From positions 1 to 48,029 of the forward strand of contig NZ_FMTT01000049.1 of the NCBI RefSeq assembly GCF_900100345.1: a stretch of 48,029 bases of DNA, in the 5' to 3' direction. Made by a program: the position numbers and the translations under genes. The stretch is from Paenibacillus tianmuensis. GTDB taxonomy: Bacteria > Bacillota > Bacilli > Paenibacillales > NBRC-103111. Under the pieces are notes generated by a model. That model worked only from the letters and a program-made list of their open reading frames with translations, made no database searches and was not told where the DNA came from. Of this stretch, positions 41,120 to 48,029 are shown piece after piece. Positions within the stretch are counted from its first letter, which is position 1; every line of letters begins with the position of its first letter.

Positions 41120-42064
41120 TTATCCTTCTTGCTCCAGCAATATTTTGGCCGTATACTGATCCGTTACCAGCACATTCGCGTACTTCGCTTTCAATGCGCC
41201 ACGGATGCCTTCGACTTTTTTCAAGCCGCCTGCGATGAGAATCGATTGGTCTTTTGTTTTGAGCTCATGCAGTTCGATCCCGATCGTGCGGGCATTCAGC
41301 GTCTCGTTGCAAATCGCGCCGTTTTTATCGAAGAAGCGGGAAGCGATATCCCCTACCGCATGGTCGGCGATCAGTTGCATATCCTGCTCCGTGAAATAGC
41401 CAAGCTGGAACAGCAGCGAATCCGTCCTAGGCACGCCAACCGTGAACAAGGCAATGTTCGCCTGCTTCCCCATGTCAAGCAGCTTCCGGATGTGGCGGTC
41501 CGCCTCAATCGCCTGCTTCACCACGACGTGGTCGACGATGGCCGGCAGCGGCAGCTGGTAAGGCGTCGCATCGAATGCCATCCCGAACAAATGAAGCGTT
41601 TCTGAGGCGTAGGTCTTCTTCTCGGAATGGCTGACGCCGCCCTTCAGTTGGACGATTCGGACGTCCTTCAGCGCTTTATGCTCCAGATGCGTCGCCACCT
41701 GGTAAATGGTCGTCCCCCAGATGGTGCCGATAATGTCGCCGTCCTGAACGATTTCCCTCAAATAATCCGCCGTCAGCTTGCCCAAATACTGCTTGATCAC
41801 ATGATCCTCGAACAACGGGATGGACGCGACCAGCGCCCGCTTCAGCCCGAACTTCTCTTCCAATTGCTCACTCAGGATTTTGCGGTCCTCGGTCGGGTCT
41901 GAAATGCGAATCTCGACGATTCCTTCCTCTTTCGCCTGCTGCAGCAGACGGGAGACGGTCGGCCGGGAAACCTCCAGCTTGTTCGCGATATCCTGTTGGC
42001 TGTAATCCAGCAAATAGTAAAGCTTGGCGGCCTCGATCATTTTTTTCAGCTTCTCTTGTTCCAT
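41120..42064 (-). CDS. deoR: Deoxyribonucleoside regulator DeoR (SorC family)
   Basis: A 314-residue regulator, close to the 313 of B. subtilis DeoR. The N-terminal helix-turn-helix reads YSQQDIANKLEVSRPTVSRLLQQAKEEGIVEIRI. The large C-terminal sugar-binding domain of the SorC family follows, with DGDIIGTIWGTTIYQVATHL and the late IAGGLKKVEGIRGALKAKYANVLVTDQ. Family members respond to deoxyribose 5-phosphate and repress nucleoside operons. The ATG at 42064 gives the family-typical start; two upstream in-frame codons are possible and the ribosome site (GGGGG) is close. It lies upstream of nupC-pdp-deoC, its likely target. Confidence 0.93.
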   Translation of the reverse strand: MEQEKLKKMIEAAKLYYLLDYSQQDIANKLEVSRPTVSRLLQQAKEEGIVEIRISDPTEDRKILSEQLEEKFGLKRALVASIPLFEDHVIKQYLGKLTADYLREIVQDGDIIGTIWGTTIYQVATHLEHKALKDVRIVQLKGGVSHSEKKTYASETLHLFGMAFDATPYQLPLPAIVDHVVVKQAIEADRHIRKLLDMGKQANIALFTVGVPRTDSLLFQLGYFTEQDMQLIADHAVGDIASRFFDKNGAICNETLNARTIGIELHELKTKDQSILIAGGLKKVEGIRGALKAKYANVLVTDQYTAKILLEQEG

Positions 42065-42209
42065 AAAGCCCCCGATCTCCATCCCTGAACACTTTACCAT
42101 GTATTGTTACACAAATGTCCACCGCACTGCAAGCGTTTTAGCTCAAAAATGCGGTACGTATTCAAAATCAGAAGGCGATAAGTAACAAGGCTGATCGATC
42201 ATTCTCGGT

Positions 42210-42243
42210 AAAAAACGTCCCCAACTCCATGTTAGGGACGCTT
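42210..42243 (-). terminator. Terminator of the SLH surface protein gene
   Basis: On the minus strand GCGTCCC pairs with GGGGACG across a 12-nt loop, followed by TTTTTT. It lies 36 nt after the stop. Confidence 0.82.
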
Positions 42244-42278
42244 TATCCGACTAAACGTGATTAAATCTCAACACACCA

Positions 42279-45200
42279 TTAGTTGGTGAATTTTACGTAT
42301 TGCAAGAATCGCTTAAGCACCGTTGCGACTTGAGCTCGGGTCGAATCCAAAGAAGGCTCGAACGTCGTATCGGTCATTCCTTCAATGATCCCCTTTCGAA
42401 CGACTTGTTCAACGGAAGCAGCAGACCACTCGCTAACGGCTCCGCGGTCTTTGAATTTGTTTACCTTGGAGTCAGCTTCTTTAGTGGAGGGCTCGCTTCC
42501 TGCTGCCTTAAGCGCTCTGTTGATCATGACAGCCATCTGTTCGCGGGTAATGCTGCCGTTCGGCTCGAACGTCCCGTTCTCAAATCCGTTCACAAGACCC
42601 GCTTTTACTGCGGCACCGATCGATCCGGCGTACCAATCTTTTGGCTGAATGTCATTAAAGGTCACATAACTCGGATCTTCCAGCAAACCTAAAGAACGCA
42701 CAAGTAGCGAAGTAAATTCCGCGCGCGTGATTTTTTTATCGGGCTCATAGAGCTTGTCGGTCATACCCTTTACAATAAATTTCGACGCCAGCCGCTGGAT
42801 GTCGGATTCCGCCCAGTGTCCGGTAATGTCATCAAAGGTATGATTGGCCGAAACTACGGTATAGATGCTATTATGGGTGGAAAAAATTTTAACTGTAGAA
42901 GCATTCTCTCCTTTTTCGATATAGGAAGGAATAAAGGTCGCTTCATGGGTAACCGGATCAATCGTAACGGCTGTAACATGGTCCCTATTGGGAATGGTGC
43001 CAGGAACGATTACTTTGCGCTCCACATAAGCAGCCCCGAAATTCACTAGCTCCTGCGATAAACCATTGCTGCCTTCGGCTGTAATTTTAAAATCCAGAGG
43101 ATTAGGAAGCAGCGTGCCGGTCAGTTGATTCGTCTTGATAATCTTCTCGTTCATACTTGGTGGCAGCTTCTCGATAGCCACGGTAATCTTGATGTTTTGC
43201 ATCGTTGTCAAGGGCTGGGTCCAAGTACGTAATACGTGAACCGGCAGCTTATATTCCATTGCATCTGTGCGTAACGTGATCAAGGCGCCGGCTTGAACTT
43301 TGTCCGGATTATGGAATGACTCGGCCGGAAGCTCGATTTTAGTCAAGACGTCGGCACGATCGATTTGAACGACAACCGATCCGGCCGTTTGCAAAGCTGC
43401 GGCTAATTTGTCCTTGTCTAGCGTTATTTTAGTTACCGTTTGTCCCAAGCTATTGGTTTCTTTAGCAACAATCCCGTCTTTGCTCGGATCCAGAACGACT
43501 TCGGCCGCGTTCGGCTTCGGCGTTGGCTGCAACCCGCCTGCAGATCCGGCGGTACTTTGGCTAGGGCTTGACGCCCCAATATCCGATGAATTGCCGCTTG
43601 AAGTATAAAGCGTCATATCGTTGACCACGATCTTGTCGGCCAATGCCGTTACGCGAGTTTCGACAGAAACGAATCCGGCTGATTCCGCTCTGAAGACGTA
43701 AGTTCCGGCAGGCAACGTGACGGAAAAGGCCCCGTCCAGCCCTGTTTGTATTTTCTTAAGCAGCATACCGTCTGCAGCCTCATAGACTTTAGCCCATGCT
43801 TGTGCCGCAGGGTTAGACCCGTTCGTAATTCTCCCCGTCACAACACCGTTTGTTTGCAATGAAGCTTGGACGAATGCATCCTTTTCCTTGCTGACGGCTA
43901 CGTTTTTCGTTATGTTTCCCAAATTGCTTTTTTCCGCTGTCAACGTATAAGTTCCGGCAGGAACAAACAAGGCAAACGTGCCGTCGCCGTTTGTTTTCGT
44001 ATAATTGGAATAGGCTTCGTTGCTCGCGCGGACGATTACCCCACCCAGTGGCGTTTTTCCGTCGGCAGCGAAGATGGTTCCGCCAATTCTGCCGGCTTGC
44101 GTTGTTAAATTCTGATGTAACGTTTGCTCCGCGGCAACGGCAATCGCAGTCGGTGTCTGATTACCATCAAAAGATTTACTATCAACGGTATATTGGCCGG
44201 CCGGAAGCATCAAGGAAAAGAAACCTGTATCCGCGTGAGTAGCGATACGATCGACAGGCGTTCGAGTATGATCGAGTATGATCGCCGAAGCTCCGCCTAC
44301 GTTTGTTTTCCCGTTGGATAGGTAACCGTTGAATATACCAGCCGTGCCTAATACCGGATTAACCGTAACGCTTGCGCCTCGGGAGACGCTAACATTTTTA
44401 TTTAGCGCCACTTTATGGTAATGCATTGTTTTTAATGTATAGCTTCCGGGTGGGACCTTTAGCGAGTACGTCCCGTCTTCCTTCGATGTGGTGAAAGAAT
44501 AGGAGCTGCCGTCTTGAGACAGAGCAACGATTGTCGCGTATCTTATCATCGTTCCGTCCGCTTCAGTAACTTTACCGTTGATTTCTGTAGGATTTATCGT
44601 CAGATCATACGTGCTGGTCTGTCCTTCCAGAATACTCAAGTTCTCTTTTACCGCGATCGAATCTCCCGCTGCCGCAGTAATACGATAATTTCCTACAGGC
44701 AAAAGAGTCTCATAGCTGCCATCATGAAGCGGTGCCAGCTTGTCGACAACTTGTCCATTCTTATCTTGCACGGTGATGGAAATGTCCTCAAAGCTCGCTT
44801 GCGGCCGGCTATTGGGATAAGATACTTTACCCGATAACGTACCTGCATTCTCCAACGTAATCGCTAAAGACTCATTTTTGCCGGGTGCAAGAGTTACGGG
44901 CTGACGAATCCCTGCGTATGCCCCTGCGCTAGCCTTCACGATGTAAGTTCCGGGCGGCAATAAAAATGCATAAGTACCGTTGAGAGACGAAGGTTCGACA
45001 TCCGGAACATAGGCGTTACCTAGCAAATCGAAAACGCGAACACGACTAGTTGAGTCAGTTGGCGCATTAGCCAGACTCACCTTCAAGCCGGAATTCATAT
45101 CCGTCAGATTCACTATAGTCGAGCCGGGTCCAATGGTCACTTGGGAACTAGCTTGTGTGCCGGTTTCATTCTCTGCGGCCGCAACGATGGTAACTTGGCC

Positions 45201-45956
45201 CGCAGGGACTGCAAGCGTATAATTACCGTTCACGTCTACCCGTGTTTCGTTCAAAACATTTCCCTGCTGATTCACGGCTTTTACTTTGAACTTTGTTTTT
45301 AATCCGGATACGGATTGAATCGCACCGCTGATTTTGCCAGCCGGGTTAAGATTGATCGTAAGAGGAGACTTCGACGAATCCGTTGTAAGGCCTGATACAG
45401 AGCCGTAATTCGGTTCGCCTTGAGACGAATATGCCGCCACGGTATAGGAGCCTTCGTTGATTGGAACCGTAAAAGTTCCGTCCGGCGAAACGGAAGCCTC
45501 ATTATACATAAAGCCTGTATTCTCGTCGATCAGTCTCACTTTTGTTCCGGAAGGCAGCGGACCGTTGGAGCCGCTTCTCGTGACAATACCGCTAAGCAGC
45601 ATCGTATTCAACGAAAAGTTTGCATTCTTGGTTTGATCCGGACTAACGGTAACGAAATTGCTGGAACCCTCAGTCTCATAAATGGCCTCAATCGTATACG
45701 TTCCAGGCGTAACGTTCAGACGGTAATTGCCGTCCGGCTTGGTGATATCCTGTGCAACCGTTTGGCCGCGGTTATCCAAAGCAACCACGGCTGCATTCGG
45801 TATCGGCTTCCCGCTGCGGTCCGTCACGCCCCCGCTAATAGTCGCCTTGGCTGCACTGCTATTCGACGCTGTATCCGCAAAAGCCGAAACGGGTAAAGCA
45901 CTCGCTAGGGACAAAATCAGGAGCACTTGAATAACGATCCTCTTGCTCAAAAACAT
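42279..45956 (-). CDS. SLH-anchored surface protein with nine carboxypeptidase-regulatory-like repeats
   Basis: A 1225-residue exported protein. Residues 1-27 are a signal peptide ending SAFA. Nine repeats of about 80 residues follow (roughly 35-800), each with a G-x-V/I start and a DGxY...V/LPxGxYT core, for example PDGNYRLNVTPGTYTIEA; this is the carboxypeptidase regulatory-like or Cna-B-like fold. A serine- and proline-rich linker and a domain of about 200 residues come next. Three SLH domains at the C-terminus (HTFDDITGHWAESDIQRLA, TFNDIQPKDWYAGSIGAAV, KFKDRGAVSEWSAASVEQV) anchor it to pyruvylated wall polymer. The ATG at 45956 follows GGAGG by 9 nt. It starts 23 nt after the glycosyltransferase stop, so they are probably cotranscribed. 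Confidence 0.93.
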   Translation of the reverse strand: MFLSKRIVIQVLLILSLASALPVSAFADTASNSSAAKATISGGVTDRSGKPIPNAAVVALDNRGQTVAQDITKPDGNYRLNVTPGTYTIEAIYETEGSSNFVTVSPDQTKNANFSLNTMLLSGIVTRSGSNGPLPSGTKVRLIDENTGFMYNEASVSPDGTFTVPINEGSYTVAAYSSQGEPNYGSVSGLTTDSSKSPLTINLNPAGKISGAIQSVSGLKTKFKVKAVNQQGNVLNETRVDVNGNYTLAVPAGQVTIVAAAENETGTQASSQVTIGPGSTIVNLTDMNSGLKVSLANAPTDSTSRVRVFDLLGNAYVPDVEPSSLNGTYAFLLPPGTYIVKASAGAYAGIRQPVTLAPGKNESLAITLENAGTLSGKVSYPNSRPQASFEDISITVQDKNGQVVDKLAPLHDGSYETLLPVGNYRITAAAGDSIAVKENLSILEGQTSTYDLTINPTEINGKVTEADGTMIRYATIVALSQDGSSYSFTTSKEDGTYSLKVPPGSYTLKTMHYHKVALNKNVSVSRGASVTVNPVLGTAGIFNGYLSNGKTNVGGASAIILDHTRTPVDRIATHADTGFFSLMLPAGQYTVDSKSFDGNQTPTAIAVAAEQTLHQNLTTQAGRIGGTIFAADGKTPLGGVIVRASNEAYSNYTKTNGDGTFALFVPAGTYTLTAEKSNLGNITKNVAVSKEKDAFVQASLQTNGVVTGRITNGSNPAAQAWAKVYEAADGMLLKKIQTGLDGAFSVTLPAGTYVFRAESAGFVSVETRVTALADKIVVNDMTLYTSSGNSSDIGASSPSQSTAGSAGGLQPTPKPNAAEVVLDPSKDGIVAKETNSLGQTVTKITLDKDKLAAALQTAGSVVVQIDRADVLTKIELPAESFHNPDKVQAGALITLRTDAMEYKLPVHVLRTWTQPLTTMQNIKITVAIEKLPPSMNEKIIKTNQLTGTLLPNPLDFKITAEGSNGLSQELVNFGAAYVERKVIVPGTIPNRDHVTAVTIDPVTHEATFIPSYIEKGENASTVKIFSTHNSIYTVVSANHTFDDITGHWAESDIQRLASKFIVKGMTDKLYEPDKKITRAEFTSLLVRSLGLLEDPSYVTFNDIQPKDWYAGSIGAAVKAGLVNGFENGTFEPNGSITREQMAVMINRALKAAGSEPSTKEADSKVNKFKDRGAVSEWSAASVEQVVRKGIIEGMTDTTFEPSLDSTRAQVATVLKRFLQYVKFTN

Positions 45957-45978
45957 GAATGCTCGCCTCCGTCTGTTT

Positions 45979-47427
45979 TCATCTTTGTTGGTTGTATTGA
46001 TCAAGCAATCTTCGCTGTAGATCAAAGAAGGCCAGTTTATTGGATAGGACCGTAATTTTGGGATGGCTTTGCACCACTTTTTTTAACAGGAACCCGGCTT
46101 CTGCTATTTTCCCGGAGTGAACTAATAAATCAGCCTTTAAAACATCGGCTTTCCATGCAAGAATATCGCGGTCTGCAGTTACAGTCCCTCGGTAAGTTCC
46201 AAAGCCTTCAACAGCTGCTCCTATGTGTCCTTCGGCCTCTTGAAGTAACAAACGGGCTTTTCTCATCTGTATCTCCGCGAGCGCGTAACGGGCATCGGGA
46301 AAGTCAGGATGGAGCTTCAACGCCTTACGGCAGCATTCTTCGGCCTGTTCCCATTTGTTGCGCGATGCCAGTATTCGGGTCATCAGCATATAAACTTCGG
46401 GCATTCGGCCAAATTTGGGATTGGCACGGGCATACTCCTCGGATTTTCTCAGATAGTCCAATGCGCTGTCGTAATCCCCCAGGGACATCGTCTCTCTCCC
46501 TAAAAAATACCACCAGCCCGAATTTTCGGGCTCTTCTTTCGTCATCAGACGAAGGAGATGGATATTGCGGTTGAACTTATCTTTATCCTCTTTAACAAAG
46601 GCTTCATAGCCGTCATGGAACACTCTGATCTTGGCCGGTTTATGCAGGACATTGGAAGTAAATATTCCTTCCTCCTGCGTAGCGATTTGTTCATGGATTC
46701 GGCCGCTGTAATAAAGTCCCCTTCGGGCCGGGAATAAACGGGGTACGGAATAATCGCATACCTCCGTATCATTCACTTGATTGATCAACCCGACATGCAG
46801 CACCGGGATAATATGGCCTAAACCAGAGTAAAGCGCCGCCGCCGTTCGAATATTTTCCTGATCATCGGGATGAAGCCACTCGTCCGCATCCAGCCAAAAC
46901 ACCCAATCGGAGGTGACGTGGGCAAGCGCCTCATTGCGCAATTGAGAAAAACTATCGTTCCATACCGTTTGACGAACTTTGACGGTTGGATAATTCGTTA
47001 ATATCGATAACGTTTGATCGGTCGAGCCGGAATCTACAACAACGATTTCGTCAAACACCCCGATGATGCTATCGAGGCAACGCTTAATGCAGCGCTCTTC
47101 GTTTTTGACAATAATAGCGGCCGATACGCTGACCGGTTTTGTTTGCAGCAAATCGACGATATCCTGCCTCACAACCCCTACAGGGGTTTTCTCTAGTTCT
47201 CGATACGCTGATGGCATCCAAGTTGCTTCGGGGTCCAAAAGATGCGCCCTCTCAAACATAAGGCGCGCCATTTTACCGTTCTGTTGATGCAATAACGCCT
47301 CTCCCAGCAGAACCCAACCCTGCCCGTCTATCGGAAATAAACGGACGTGTTCGACGGCATGGGCTTCCGCTTCTCGATATCGTTGTTGTTTTAAAAAATG
47401 GGTTATCATCTCATGACGCGGATGCAT
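45979..47427 (-). CDS. Family 2 glycosyltransferase with TPR repeats
   Basis: A 482-residue cytoplasmic protein. A short TPR-like N-terminus (1-75) precedes a GT-A domain (about 100-290) with VSAAIIVKNEERCIKRCLDSI, the nucleotide-sugar aspartates in EIVVVDSGSTDQT and the metal motif FWLDADEWLHPDD. The C-terminal 190 residues hold TPR repeats (GWWYFLGRETMSLGDYDSALDYLRKS, NKWEQAEECCRKALKLHPDFPDARYALAE). This arrangement is common in enzymes that glycosylate proteins or act in wall glycan synthesis. Flanking genes encode repeat-rich surface proteins, so these may be its substrates; that is inference. AGGAAGG lies 8 nt before the ATG. Confidence 0.9.
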   Translation of the reverse strand: MHPRHEMITHFLKQQRYREAEAHAVEHVRLFPIDGQGWVLLGEALLHQQNGKMARLMFERAHLLDPEATWMPSAYRELEKTPVGVVRQDIVDLLQTKPVSVSAAIIVKNEERCIKRCLDSIIGVFDEIVVVDSGSTDQTLSILTNYPTVKVRQTVWNDSFSQLRNEALAHVTSDWVFWLDADEWLHPDDQENIRTAAALYSGLGHIIPVLHVGLINQVNDTEVCDYSVPRLFPARRGLYYSGRIHEQIATQEEGIFTSNVLHKPAKIRVFHDGYEAFVKEDKDKFNRNIHLLRLMTKEEPENSGWWYFLGRETMSLGDYDSALDYLRKSEEYARANPKFGRMPEVYMLMTRILASRNKWEQAEECCRKALKLHPDFPDARYALAEIQMRKARLLLQEAEGHIGAAVEGFGTYRGTVTADRDILAWKADVLKADLLVHSGKIAEAGFLLKKVVQSHPKITVLSNKLAFFDLQRRLLDQYNQQR

Positions 47428-47447
47428 AGAACCGACCTTCCTATTTC

Positions 47448-47480
47448 AAAAAATATCGGCCAACCGTCCGATTGGCCGAT
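47448..47480 (-). terminator. Terminator between the repeat protein and glycosyltransferase genes
   Basis: ATCGGCCAA and TTGGCCGAT form a 9-bp perfect stem with an 8-nt loop, followed on the minus strand by ATTTTTTG. It stands only 20 nt before the glycosyltransferase start, and no promoter is visible in between, so some read-through may feed that gene. Confidence 0.85.
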
Positions 47481-47492
47481 TTCGTTTAAAGT

Positions 47493-48029
47493 TTAATGTT
47501 GAGCGTTGAGCGTTACGGTATTGGCTACATATCCACTGTATCCATCCGTTGCATGAATGACGATATGGGTCGTTTCTTGCGCCGTTCCTGACAATAGCAA
47601 CAGCGTTCCGCTTATCGAAGCGCTGAGCGTGTTCGACCACGGATACGTCGAGCCGTAAACATACGTCAGTACGTCCTGATTTGGATCAATAAAGTAATTT
47701 TTTAAGTCAATTTGCGTCAATCCGCCCGTTAAGGAAACGGCCGGCTGCGACAATGCTTGAGGAGCCATGTTTTGGCTGCTGCTCCCTATGCTCACCGTAT
47801 TAGATACATACGTGCCGTGACCGTCTGTCGCATGCACGATTACATAACCCGGCTCTTGCGCCATCCCCGACAGCAACAGCGTCGTTCCGCTTACCGAGGC
47901 GCTCAGCGTGCTCGACCACGGGTATGTCCAGCCATAATGGAACGTCAACTCATCCTGATCTGCATCGTTAAAGTAGTTTCTCAGGTCCACCTGCGTCAGC
48001 ACACCGGATAAAGATACCGCTGGTTGCGA
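47493..48029 (-). CDS. C-terminal part of a tandem-repeat surface protein
   Basis: The minus strand is open from the right edge to a stop at 47493, giving 178 residues. Two similar units of about 88 residues are seen, each with SQPAVSL, LTQVDLRNYFNDADQDELTF or LTQIDLKNYFIDPNQDVLTY, a YPWSxTLSASxSG core and HATDG. The Y-F-x-D-x-x-x-D-x-LT pattern resembles cadherin- or Ig-like calcium-binding repeats of surface proteins. It ends just after the last repeat with no SLH, LPXTG or membrane anchor in view, so anchoring must lie elsewhere, or the protein is released. The rest lies outside the window. Confidence 0.82.
   Translation of the reverse strand, partial: SQPAVSLSGVLTQVDLRNYFNDADQDELTFHYGWTYPWSSTLSASVSGTTLLLSGMAQEPGYVIVHATDGHGTYVSNTVSIGSSSQNMAPQALSQPAVSLTGGLTQIDLKNYFIDPNQDVLTYVYGSTYPWSNTLSASISGTLLLLSGTAQETTHIVIHATDGYSGYVANTVTLNAQH

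Overview
The window looks like a chromosomal segment of a GC-rich, endospore-forming Bacillota, most likely Paenibacillaceae (Paenibacillus, Cohnella or a relative). The evidence is sporulation genes (yhbH, spoVR, prkA, a KinB-like kinase), S-layer-homology and copper-amine-oxidase N-terminal domains, strong AGGAGG-type ribosome sites, GTG/TTG starts, and Gram-positive regulation (a GlcT-type antiterminator site, a CcpA cre site, a SorC-type DeoR, BlaI/M56). This is inferred from gene content; no rRNA is present. I found no tRNA, rRNA or CRISPR array.

Layout. 1-0.5 kb: 5' end of an IS200/IS605-type tnpB running off the left edge. 0.8-3.4 kb: yhbH-spoVR. 3.4-6.2 kb: a visibly AT-rich insert-like stretch with a frameshifted S41 peptidase and a SAM methyltransferase behind a short leader ORF. 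6.3-11.5 kb: marR plus a UvrA paralogue lacking the UvrB-binding domain, then a divergent AraC regulator/MATE exporter pair. 11.6-14.1 kb: a small membrane protein, doxX, and a BlaI/M56 pair; doxX and blaI carry the same palindromic operator. 14.1-19.3 kb: a sugar PTS operon (glcT, EIIA, EIICB, HPr, EI) behind a promoter, a RAT antiterminator and a terminator. 19.3-23 kb: a small hypothetical gene, a HemAT-like globin chemoreceptor preceded by a c-di-GMP-I riboswitch with terminator, and a divergent secreted MORN-repeat protein. 23.1-28.4 kb: a 7TMR-DISM histidine kinase/response regulator pair and a DUF2334-FG-GAP exported protein. 28.6-33.7 kb: a small coiled-coil ORF, a LytTR-PAS histidine kinase, prkA, a tandem palindromic repeat and an ECF sigma gene. 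33.8-36.1 kb: a VanRS-like two-component pair with helically phased direct repeats nearby. 36.1-42.1 kb: a lactonase and a nucleoside salvage cluster (nupC-pdp-deoC under DeoR and a cre site). 42.2-48 kb: a cell-surface cluster with an SLH-anchored protein of nine carboxypeptidase-regulatory-like repeats, a GT2-TPR glycosyltransferase and the end of a tandem-repeat surface protein.

How they fit together. Sporulation: the LytTR-PAS kinase may feed the phosphorelay, while PrkA, YhbH and SpoVR form a conserved trio that is split here by about 27 kb. Carbon: the PTS operon is autoregulated by GlcT-type antitermination, and nucleoside use is under induction and catabolite repression. Motility/lifestyle: a second-messenger riboswitch controls an oxygen-type chemoreceptor. 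Drug/stress defence: MarR-UvrA paralogue, AraC/MATE, the methyltransferase with leader, and BlaI/M56/DoxX.

Most deserving of a second look: the c-di-GMP riboswitch on the globin chemoreceptor, the BlaI/M56-DoxX regulon with no beta-lactamase or recognisable penicillin sensor, the coupled leader ORF on the methyltransferase, and the tandem palindromic repeat before prkA.
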